From Strigamia acuminata (Eukaryota > Arthropoda > Chilopoda > Geophilomorpha > Linotaeniidae), in contig OX442319.1 in the NCBI GenBank assembly GCA_949358305.1, forward strand, positions 374,001 to 434,000: a DNA stretch of 60,000 nucleotides. The letters are read 5' to 3'. The position numbers and the translations under genes were made by a program. Of the stretch, positions 11,401 through 23,400 are shown in pieces; position 1 is the first letter of the stretch, and each line of letters begins with the position of its first letter. The notes under the pieces were generated by a model that was not told the DNA's origin, did no database searches, and saw nothing but the letters and a program-made list of their open reading frames with translations.

Positions 11401-14400
11401 TAGACATCTTTAACCTTGGTCGAGCGGACGTTCAGCCGTTCCGGAATCCAGGATCACCACGCACATGTAATCTTATTATTTCAGGGCCATTTGGCCGATT
11501 TATTGTATAGTTTAATTCAGTAATTAACGAGCCAAATGTCGGCATTAATCAGTTATACAATCTAGTATTGATTGTATTGGATGAAACCAATAAATGTTAT
11601 GATTTGAGAAACCTTCTTGTCCTTATTTATCTCACACTTTAATCACTATTTACGCGATCTATACCCGGTACCATCATGCGATGGGAGTTGTGGTCGTCAC
11701 CGTCACATGGACGTCTGGTGGCCAGCAAGGGTTTCTTATTATGGTGGGGCACATTACCTCTTGACCATAATTGATGATGCCACCAGATACCTGTGGATGT
11801 TTCCAATTAAAGAAAAATCAGAGGCTATGCCAACTTTCAAAGACTTTTCAGCTCGTGTCGAACGAATTTATGACACCAAAATTAAGGCCATTCGAACTGA
11901 CCAAGGAGAGGAGTTTGTGTCTACTGCTTTTGACCGTTATCTCACGAACAATAGAATCCAGAGGCAACGAACGAACCCCCAGAGCCCACAAATGAATGGA
12001 GTGGCAGAAAAGATAAACAGGACTACAACGGATTATTTACGCACTGTAATTTCAGAAACAGGATTGCCTCTTGAACTTTGGGCAGAGTTAGCGGTGACTT
12101 TCTCATATATTAAAAACCGTATGCCCCATTCTCGTCTCAACAATGAAATCCCATATGTCCTCTGGCGTCAACGAGCCTTATCTTTACGACATTTGAAGAA
12201 AATTGGTTCAATTTGTTGAGTGCACATCACTGCTCCGGGCCGAAATAAATTGGACAATCGAGCTTGGCAAGGCTACATCGTTGGATATGCGATTGGCACC
12301 AGAGGATACCGTATTTGGGACCCTTCTACAAACAAGATTGTGGAATCCAAGCATGTGAGAATTGATGAACGCACATCTTACGAGCGCTCATTAAAAGGGG
12401 GGTTACATTATGGTTTAGTTTTATGTTTGATTGTTTGGTTGGGTTTTATGTTTGGGTTGAAAAAATGTACTTTTACATTTGGCTGCATATTTTTGTCTGA
12501 TTTATGGCTTTGCGGATGAACAGCTAGTTTTACTCTAATTACCCAACGTGAGTACGAGACTGTCGAATATTGTTATGCGGTCAGAGTCATGCCGTAAGCC
12601 GGCTGTCTCCTCCTTGCTTCTGTACCTGCACAGTGTTACAACATGGTCTAATCAATTATTAAAGTAAAGGGGGAACACTAGTTTACATGACTGATGAATC
12701 TGCTTAAATAAATCAGTTCTCTCCTCGAGCTCAGTCTGAAAACAAGTCGGCCAGTGTATGGCACAGCTAATTGAAGACTGTTAACAAATTATAAGTGTTA
12801 TCCATGCTATTTTCTAACTGTATGATTATAGTTTACCTTACATTTAAGTTAGATTTATTTAGTTTGATTTAGGTTAGTATTAGTTCATTTGCTTTAGGTT
12901 AGTATTAGTTCATTTGCTTTAGGTTAGTATTAGTTCATTTGCTTTAGGTTAGTATTAGTTCATTTGCTTTAGGTTAGTATTAGTTCATTTGCTTTAGGTT
13001 AGTATTAGTTCATTTGCTTTAGGTTAGTATTAGTTCATTTGCTTTAGGTTAGTATTAGTTCATTTGCTTTAGGTTAGTATTAGTTCATTTGCTTTAGGTT
13101 AGTATTAGTTCATTTGCTTTAGGTTAGTATTAGTTCATTTGCTTTAGGTTAGTATTAGTTCATTTGCTTTAGGTTAGTATTAGTTCATTTGCTTTAGGTT
13201 AGTATTAGTTCATTTGCTTTAGGTTAGTATTAGTTCATTTGCTTTAGGTTAGTATTAGTTCATTTGCTTTAGGTTAGTATTAGTTCATTTGCTTTAGGTT
13301 AGTATTAGTTCATTTGCTTTAGGTTAGTATTAGTTCATTTGCTTTAGGTTAGTATTAGTTCATTTGCTTTAGGTTAGTATTAGTTCATTTGCTTTAGGTT
13401 AGTATTAGTTCATTTGCTTTAGGTTAGTATTAGTTCATTTGCTTTAGGTTAGTATTAGTTCATTTGCTTTAGTTTAGTATTAGTTCATTTGCTTTAGTTT
13501 AGTATTAGTTCATTTGCTTTAGGTTAGTATTAGTTCATTTGCTTTAGGTTAGTATTAGTTCATTTGCTTTAGGTTAGTATTAGTTCATTTGCTTTAGGTT
13601 AGTATTAGTTCATTTGCTTTAGGTTAGTATTAGTTCATTTGCTTTAGGTTAGTATTAGTTCATTTGCTTTAGGTTAGTATTAGTTCATTTGCTTTAGGTT
13701 AGTATTAGTTCATTTGCTTTAGGTTAGTATTAGTTCATTTGCTTTAGGTTAGTATTAGTTCATTTGCTTTAGGTTAGTATTAGTTCATTTGCTTTAGGTT
13801 AGTATTAGTTCATTTGCTTTAGGTTAGTATTAGTTCATTTGCTTTAGGTTAGTATTAGTTCATTTGCTTTAGGTTAGTATTAGTTCATTTGCTTTAGGTT
13901 AGTATTAGTTCATTTGCTTTAGGTTAGTATTAGTTCATTTGCTTTAGGTTAGTATTAGTTCATTTGCTTTAGGTTAGTATTAGTTCATTTGCTTTAGGTT
14001 TAATTACATTTACTGTTTAGTTAAATAAAGAGTATCAATTATATTTTAACATTGAGTCCCTCCATTTACAACCCAGTTAGTAAAGTAATTAATTGTCTAC
14101 GTGGTCACTGATCCCCTGGCAATGTAGCAATATAAATTATGTTGAGTCACAGCGAACCCAGATCTTTCTTATCGCCTGATGTCCACACTTGACGGCGACC
14201 AAACCGAGAAAAATCTAAGAGCCTTCGCCCACTATTGCGCAAATTCCACCTTCGTGCAATTAGTTTGTTTAATTAATTACCCGACACCGAATTAAATAGT
14301 GACAGTGTTAAACAAAAATAGCTGTAATTTTTTAAATTTAGGTCAATTTTTTTTCATATTGCCACTAAATTGTAGCATTTGGCATTTTCAGTGAATAAAA

Positions 14401-17400
14401 CAGTAGGTGCATTCAAAGTTAAAATCCAAATTTGACTTATCATAATCTGAATTATCAATAATTCATATAAGTCATTTGGCTAAACTCCATACAAAGTGAA
14501 CAATTATTTGGCTGATGTGGCTGAAATATCTTACCAGTCACAGGAAATGATGTAATTTACATCACTGAAAAGATAATTCAATTGCAATAAGTGGCCTATT
14601 GATAAGTCACTCCAATCATGACTTATCAATAAGTGGCTGATGGAAAAATTCCTCCAATCATGGCTGAGCACATGAATTATTTGGCCACTGGAATAAGTCA
14701 TTCAAGATGGATGCCCCCAGTCAGTCTATCATGAAAAGAGGAATCCAGCAAGAAACTGGTCAAGGACTCAAAAAATGAGCAGTGCTCATTACCTAGCTGA
14801 ACAGCCATACTTAGGCAAATGCAAGGTTAGTAATTGCTGACATTTTTAAACACAAATTTATGTTTTCGAGCGCACGCCGATCGTACGATTGCCAGGACCG
14901 CACATTTCCGACACGTTCGCGGCGTCAACCGCTAATCGACGAGGAACGTCGCACGGACGTTCGCGGACAACGAGGAACGTCGCACGAACGTTTGCACAGA
15001 AAGCGCCCAGACGACGATTTGTACCATTTGGACTCGTGCGAGGCATTTTTGAACGTTTTGCATGTTTTTGGACGTTTTTTGGACCCAAATTTCGAGAGGA
15101 AAACACACGTGAAGTGTGGGAATCGATTTGGACACCATAGACCAGCGAAAATTGCGAATTTCGGACATTTTGACCAGAAAAAAACACGTGAAGTGTGTGG
15201 ATTGTTTCGGATATTTCAACCAGTAGAATTATGGATATTTTGGACCAGATTTTCAAGGAAAAGCACGTGAAGTGCACCAGATGACTTCACAAACCTTTCA
15301 ACTTCTTGAAAACATCATTTTTGAAGATTTTCTTGATTTATTTGAATTTTTGAATTTTTTTTTAAATTTTTTTTTGAATTTATTCATTGAATATTATTGT
15401 AAACTAGCTTAGTGTTGTGTTAGCATTTTACTAACCTAATTATAAGAGCGCTACTAACCTGCAAACATTGAACCTCGTTTGCATGTAATTTATGTTTTGA
15501 GCATTTCCACTGGGCAGTGGATTTTTTTTTAGTGAAAATAGTACTTTTTCAACATTAATATTTTTATTTTTATAAAGAGTTAATTTTTCAGTAAATATAT
15601 TGGATTAAATTAAATTAAATTAAATAAATTAAATAAAATATGTTTTTTTTTTTGTGAATATATTAAAGTAAGTTAATTTTTTTGTGAACATATTAAATCA
15701 ATATTTTTTAAATAAATGAATGTTTTTCTGTAAATATCAAAAAATACATGAGTGCTATTTAGTAAATATTTTTTTAAAAAAATGCATGCTTTTTAACAGA
15801 TTTTAAAACATATTTTTTATATATGTAAAAATGGATAAAATAAATCATTAAAAACTAGTAGGTAAAAATCATGAAAAACTGGGTGAAAATCGTAAAAAAT
15901 CGTGAAAAACAAGATAAAAATTGTGAAAAACTCGGTAAATATCGTGTAAAATCGTGAAAAACGATAAAAATCATGTAAAATCGTGAAAAACTGGGTAAAA
16001 ATCGTGTAAAATAATGAAAAACCGGGTAAAAATCGTGTAAAATCATGAAAAACTGGATGAAAAAGGTAAAAATCGTGACAAACTGGGTAAAAATCGTGAA
16101 AGCCTCAGTAAAAATCGTCAAAAACTGTGTAAAAATCGTCAAAAACTGTGTAAAAATCGTCAAAAATCGTCAAAAACTGGGTGAAAAGTCTTGAAAAGCT
16201 TGTAAAAAATCATGAAAATAAGCAGATTATGATTTTTCAAATTTCGATTATCATCTGATGATGTAAATTGCATCATTTCCTGTGACTGTTAAGTCAAATT
16301 AGTCAAATCAGTCAAATCAGTCATTTCAGACAAATAATTCATTTGACTTTGAATGCACCTAATTTGTTTATAAATTCTTACTTAAACTGCAAAAAAAATT
16401 ATTTTGAGTTCGAATCAGCTCATGTGGTGGCTGATCGAATACTTTTTGCCAGGGGTTGTAGTTCGTATTAAATGGAAACTTACCCCAATTGGAACGCTAA
16501 ATATAGGTACAGCTGGTTCTTCAATAGCAGCTAATGAAAGTAAAAGCAGAGAAGCTAGTAAGTCCAGGCTGTAGAACCAATGATTGTGAACAATGAGATA
16601 GGCAGGGAGAGCATCTTGATTTTTTGGATGACTATTAAATTTGTCATTATTTTCTCCTTCCTGAAAATAATAATAAATATAAAATTCAATTCACATATAA
16701 ATTTGTGTTATGTTTTTCACTTTAAAATTTACGATACATTGAATAGAAAGATACATAAGTATCTCACTGAGACAACATACACTTCCTTCCATAAATAGAG
16801 TATAAGACCACTACAATCTGAGCAGTTAATAATTTTGAAAATTTTGAGTTTGTGTTATTGAGAGTAAATTTAGAGAAATAAAAAATTTACCCATTAAAAC
16901 GACAAGAAAAAACAAATTAAATGCATATACAAAAGTTTTCTAAGTCTGAATATACAGGGTGTCCCAAAAGTCTAAACCCCTCAAGTAATTTCCAAAATAC
17001 TTGAGATATCAGAAAACTGAAAAAAAAACTCATATAGGAAATCATTTATTGCGAATCTGATGGCATCCTCAAATTTGACTTTGATGGTCATTTTTAAAGT
17101 CATTCACTTGCTAATTTCTAAACCAGCTTAGAGCAAAATTTCCAATCAGAAAGTTGTAGAGCACCATCAGATTAGTACTATCCAATTTATTTTAGTCATC
17201 TTACGTTAATGTTTTTGTTTTAAAATGAAAACAAATCAGCTGAAATAAAGCCAGCCATTGTAGCAAAAATTAAATTTCTACTGCAAAAGTAGTGAAATTC
17301 TTCAATAAATGTATTACTTGAATAATAATGCAAATTTGAATACATTCATTGAAGAAATTCACTACTTTTGCAGTAGAAATTTAATTTTTGCTACAATGGC

Positions 17401-20400
17401 TGGCTTTATTTCAGCTGATTTGTTTTCATTTTAAAACAAAAACATTAACGTAAGATGACTAAAATAAATTGGATAGTACTAATTTGATGGTGCTCTCCAA
17501 CTTTCTGATTGGAAATTTTACTCTAACCTGATTGGTTTAGAAGTTAGCAAGTGAATGACCTTGAAAATGACCTTCAAGGTCAAATTTGGGGATGCCATCA
17601 GATTCGCAATGGATGATTTCCTGTATGAGTTTTTTTTTCAGTTTTCTGATATCTCAAGTATTTTGGAAATTACTTAAAGGGTTCAGACTTTTGGGACACA
17701 CTGTATAATTATTTTAAAAAAATAAAAACTTGTTGCCAACATGCTTCATTTAAATAAGACCATGTTCAAGATACCCAAAAAAAGACACCTAAATAGTTTA
17801 TTGATTGTGAAATCAAGAAAGTCTGCTTACATATAAATAATGATTTTAAAGTATATTATTAAAGAAATTATATTCAGGAATTTATGACATTGGTTACAAA
17901 AAGAAATTACATCAAAATAAACTCAGCTCGTAACACATTGTTTGATCCAATTGTGGAAGAAATTTTTATTGGAACAGTGCCAGCAATTAACCAACACCAT
18001 GCCATTTAGAATTCAGGCTGCACTCAAAGCAAAAGGGCCATAACAAATGTTGAATTTAACAAAGATATTGGGCAAGCACATTTACAGTATTTGTTTTAAC
18101 GCGCACGTTTCTGATTTAGTGCCTGAATACATTGCGTATGCATTGTTGGCACGAATTGTGTCCATTCTCCAATCCAAAGTTATATGAGTCCGTTAATGTT
18201 GGGGTTGGCGCTGTCTGCTAGCATTGTAATATAGATGTTTAGCGATTACTAGAACAATAGAGTTGTTTGGATCAAATGATTCTTATCTTGTTATTCGAGT
18301 TGGTAACATTTGTCTGTAATTGCTATCCTGTGTTAATATTTGTATTTCAGTTGAATCCATGTATCTAGTTATTTTTAGTTATCATGTATGATTTATTCTG
18401 CTGATTTGTTCTGTACATAAGAATTGTATGTGTTTTGGGCATAGTCACATGTCTACGTTGCATTTTGACCTGTTTGGTCACATGGTCTTTTACTTTTGAA
18501 CATTAAACATGGCCGCCGTCAATATGGCTTGTTTTGCCACAACAAATTCAAGACTGGATTCACATTCTTTAAGCGAATCTCCACAACAAAATGCTAATTT
18601 GGAAATTTCAATACTTTTGGTAAAATAGTGCGGATAACATGATGAAGCGAGAAGCCCCAATGCAAATAAATATACAGAAAGCCAAAGCGTTGGCGTTGCG
18701 AGAAAGTTATGAAGATTCATATATTGTGAGTGCAAAAATACTGTGTTTACTAACCATTGTTTAGGCAACATTCATGAACGAATGGAAGCTGTGGAATTAG
18801 CTATAGATTATCATGCAGCACCGATAAATGAAGTAGCCCTAACTACAGTGGCTAATCCACTAATTAAAATATTAAATTTTGAAATGTCGGCTCTTGGCCT
18901 TATTGTCGTGGCTTTTCTCGATGGCGCTAAAGAAATTGTTTGGTCACACGGTGCGATCGATCGAACTCGGATTTTCCATCTCCCCGCTCCTACGATGTTT
19001 TCCGATTCATTATCCACAATTTATTTAACTCGGAATGATATCGAGAACCGTAGGACTAAGCACATCAATGTACGGTATTTCTTTTTGTGAGAATAGATTA
19101 CCAAAGGCGTTTTGTTTTGAAGAAAATTCAGGACAATTTAAATCCTGCTGATATTTTTACGAAGTTCTTCTCACCGGCTCGCCTTCAATTTTTATGCAAG
19201 CATTTCTTTGGTGATTTACGATAAATTCTCATAGTTTTGATTTCATATTGTTATATCTCGGAGAATGGGGGGCTATTGTTGGCTTTTGCTCACTCTTGTT
19301 CTCCGAGATACATGATTTAACGTATTATTGTTATAGGGTGTTTCGTTTAAGACGCCCCAGTCAATTTCCAGAATAAGTATATGCTTTTTTAAAAAACCCT
19401 GTAGCCTGTAGCAAAGTAGGGATGACGAATCCAATGGTGTAATCAAATTTCATGCCAGACATGCAACAATGCACTTTTCATTCGCTAACTCGTTAGCTGG
19501 TCGAGATAGAGTAAAATTTCCAATAACAAAGTTGTAGAGCACCATCAAATTAGTACTATCAAACTTATCTTAGTCACCTTAAGGACTGTTTTTTTTATAA
19601 AAAAAAAAAAAAAAAAAAAAAAAAGAAAAACAAATCAGCAAATTGAAATTTTTTATTTTTAGAAAATAAAATAATTTAAGGCATTAAAAAATACAGTTGT
19701 TTGTCTTGTTTACTTGCATAATAATGCAAATTTGAATACATTTATTGAAGAAATTCAGTACTTTTGCAGTAGAAATTTAATTTTTGCCACAATGGCTGGC
19801 TTTATTTCAGCTGATTTGTTTTCATTTTAAAATGAAAAAATTTAACTTAAAGTGACTAAGATAAGTTTGATAGTACTGATTTGATGGTGCTCTACAACTT
19901 TGTAATGCCTCCCACACTTCTATAGCTGTATCATGCGCCACAACAACAACATGTTGCGCCTCATAGCAACTAAGGCAGATTGTCGAACGTCGTGTGTCAA
20001 AGTTGCGTCGTTAGATGCAATTTCGGTTCCTTTCCGGTTACATGCCCCATGTTCCTTGTTGTTAAAGTAAAAGCTGAACTTGTACGGACCAGGCTTCATA
20101 GTTCGTACTATTCAACTTTCAAACTTTCAAAAGGGGTTGTCCACGCACCTTAAGCTTGTCTTCCTCATCAGACATTTTTGTTGTGTTAGTGTTTGGCTGT
20201 TTATCTCACCGTGTGCGCGTGATGATTTTGATTGCATATTGCGGATAGATGCAATCGGTGTGCCGCCATGTGTGACCAACTGGCCACCGCCAGTCGGCAC
20301 TGGCAACAGTAAAGAGAGGATCCTCAGCAGCTCCTACGGCTTACCGTCAGAGCTGCGTCCTGATTGTAGCCAATCAGGACAGAGGATTCTGCAAGGTCCC

Positions 20401-23400
20401 TACGAGGTCCGGACTGACCACGAGGGACAGAACAACACCAGCCACGAGAGTGACTGGTCGCATTGCTACGATGAAGGAGACGACGACAGAAGAGGCAATG
20501 TCAATAACTGGCGAGGTTGCCCTCAAGTTCGAAGGGACTTGAGCCGACCCGTCGGGCCGTGCCGCAAGGCACGGCGTGGCATTAGACTAACCGATCACGC
20601 TGCTCATGTGGCCCTCGGCCACGTGGTCAGTGGTTGATCTGGGTTGGGTTGCTGAAGGGCAACCCAACAACCAAGGCGATAACACGATGGACACGCTAAA
20701 CCCTAGACAACCGGCAATAAAGAGTATTAATCCTAAACTGTGTGTTCTTTGTGTTGTGTTTGCATCGTGAATGGTGTCCAATAGTCCCACGGCCCTCCCC
20801 TGGCCATGAGACAACCGTCCCCCACTCACACATGTTAATGTGTTTTCCAGTAGTCGATTGATCTCGACTTTTAACCCAAACGCTTGTTACGTACCGCAAT
20901 CGACACACATTTACTGTCGTCTGCTCGAAGGAGCGATTATTGTTTGCCTTTTGTTTTGAGTTTATTGATTAACTTTGCCAGTTCTTTATTTTACTCATGT
21001 AAAGAATGAATCGTTGTCTAAACCCAATGATTCGTTCTACCTTTTGTTGTTGTTTGATATCGAGTGCAATTAGCCTCGAACTGTGTGTTTTACAATACCT
21101 TTTTGTAATAAAAAGATGGCGTACGCTTGTCCGGATTCTCCGCCCAGCTCAAACCGATGTTTGGTTCTTTCACACACTACTCATGCCCGTGACAGCCTTT
21201 CAATTTTTACACTTTTCGTTCACAAACTGCACCAAAATCACTTATCACTTCACTGCACTACTTATAACTAAAGGCAAAAATAAATACAATCCGACCTGGG
21301 ACCTATCCTTTTAAAAGGATGAAAAACTTGCAGTAAATATCAGCAGAGATCTCTGATCGGAACCTGGTCAGCGGGATGCCGCAGTATAGGTTGAATATTT
21401 ATGCAAAATAACTGGCTATTTGGCCAACATGCACAACACATTAATCAGGCATTACTGACAATAAAAACAACACAATCAATGAATGTATACATGTTAAATA
21501 CATTACAAATGTTATCAAACAATACAGTAAATACATTTTTCATATTGCTACCAATATAGCAAATTAAATCATACGTAATAAACAACACAAGGAACATGTG
21601 ATCCATCATCAGGGCACTAATACAGACATTGGATGGATATACAAAATTACACTAGAAATGCTTACACATGTGCATGACACTTGTCACACTAACCCAGAAA
21701 CATGTCACATCAATAATGAAACATACCGCAAACGTTACATACCGCAAATGTTCTACAAACGTAGGTACACCTGAGACCTACATCGTACTGTTATAATGTT
21801 TCTTTTATGTCGTATCATCAAGCAATGAAAATTTATTTGTAATGTTATGGTGTATAATTGTCAAGTAACAATTTCTTTAATGTTATAATTCATGTAGAAA
21901 AATTGTTTGTACATTGTGCTCATACAGGGAGTTGTATATCATTCGTTTACTTTGTCATGTGATCCCTAAATAAAACTCACTCCCTGTTATGTTTTCATAC
22001 AACTAGTCAGCTTCAGTTGTTTTATATCTACTACAAATTCTTTCACCACTGCTAAATGAAGTATATTTGATTTATTTCAACACAATTCAACACACACTAC
22101 TGGACTGCAAACTGCACATTGTGCCCAGCTTGAGAGAGGAGTCATTGTTTGGAAGAAGTGACGTTCCTGATGCTCCTCAACTTTCTGTTCTTTGTCTTGC
22201 CACCTTTTAGCACTCGGCAGAATTTTGAAATGCTTCTGTGCATGTGTACAATCTTAGTTTTCCAGATGCAATCGCATTTTTCCTGGTTTGAGCACATGAA
22301 AAGGAAACAGAAATGACTGACCAGAGCTAGTAATGCGGTGTACCCAGCTATGGCTGTGGGAAGGTAAAAAAATAATAAAATTATTTTTACAACCCACAAT
22401 TCAAAATCACCCAGTATTGCCAACCATCCTTTGAAAATTGAGTTGGTATCGTGATTTCAGGCAGCCATTACGTTGACAAGAAGTGAAAGAGACTCTACCT
22501 ATCTCACTTCCTGTAAACATAAGCTTCTTACCCACAATCCCTCAGTTTGCAGTCTAGTAGTGTGTAGGGTTCTGGATACAAGTGGCAGGTGAAAATCGAT
22601 ATTTTTGATTGTTTTCTGTTATTTTCAGTTATTATTTGCTGTTATTTTCAGTTGTTATTTGCTGTTATTTTCAGTTATTTACAATTGTTATTTTCTGTTA
22701 TTTTTTAGTTATTTACAATTGTTATTTGCTGTTATTTTCAGTTATTTGCTGTTATTTTCAGTTGTTATTTGCTGTTATTTTTAGTTGTTATTTGCTGTTA
22801 TTTTCAGTTGTTATTTGCTGTTATTTTTAGTTGTTATTTGCTGTTATTTTCATTTGTTATTTGTTTTTATTTCTGGTTTAATTTTCAGTAATTTTCTAGG
22901 TTTTTCGATAATTTTTGGTTATTTGCTGTTATTTTTTATTATTTACAGTTGTTTTTGATTATTTACAGTTATTTTAAGTTATTTTTGGTTATTTTTGGTT
23001 ATTTCCAGTTGTTATTTGTTTTTATTTATGGTTTAATTTTCAGTTGTTATTTGTTTTTATTTATGGTTTAATTTTCAGTAATTTTCTAGGTTTTTCGATA
23101 ACTTTTGGTTATTTGCTGTTATTTTTGTTATTTACTGTTATTTATTTTTAATTATGGTTTAATTTTCAGTAATTTTCTAGGTTTTTCGATAATTTTTGGT
23201 TATCGTACTGCCTTGAACAATGGCCGGGCGCAATTAAGCGCCGGCTCTTGATTAAGCGCCTGGCAACCGCCAGCTGAAAAACCAATAAGCGCCTGCCTCA
23301 AATAAACGCCGGATTAGCCGGAAAATATTTTAAAAACTGTTTTTAAAAACGGATTTTAGTAGCCTTTTGGAGGAAACTTCGACGGACGAAACCTCAACAA

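Larger units (their letters stand above)
14406..16359. mobile_element. 1.95-kb TIR element flanked by TA
   Basis: The ends GGTGCATTCAAAGT (14,406) and ACTTTGAATGCACC (to 16,359) are inverted and abut TA. A second inverted block, CAGTCACAGGAAATGATG, lies at about 14,536 and reversed at about 16,270. The interior holds a GC-rich block (14,850-15,300) and a GTAAAAATCGTGAAAAACTG minisatellite. The open frames on both strands of the GC-rich block do not look like a known transposase. Confidence 0.75.

Noticed and set aside
12871-14000. CRISPR-like array
   Set aside because: Units are directly abutting 25-bp repeats without spacers, in a eukaryotic LTR.
14858-15277. Overlapping 139- and 136-codon frames on opposite strands
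   Set aside because: They lie in a GC-rich repetitive block inside a TIR element. Neither shows a domain, and the overlap on both strands fits non-coding composition.
18490-18771. 93-codon minus-strand frame
   Set aside because: It is antisense to Copia LTR and RNase H remnants on the plus strand. No motif.
20080-20637. 185-codon plus-strand frame as a host gene
   Set aside because: No recognised domain or splice pattern. It sits in a GC-rich insertion surrounded by mobile-element debris.
22142-22423. 93-codon minus-strand frame with a hydrophobic stretch
   Set aside because: Considered as a TPC1 exon, but it matches no TPC1 block. The exon 2-exon 3 join is already exact, leaving no room for it.
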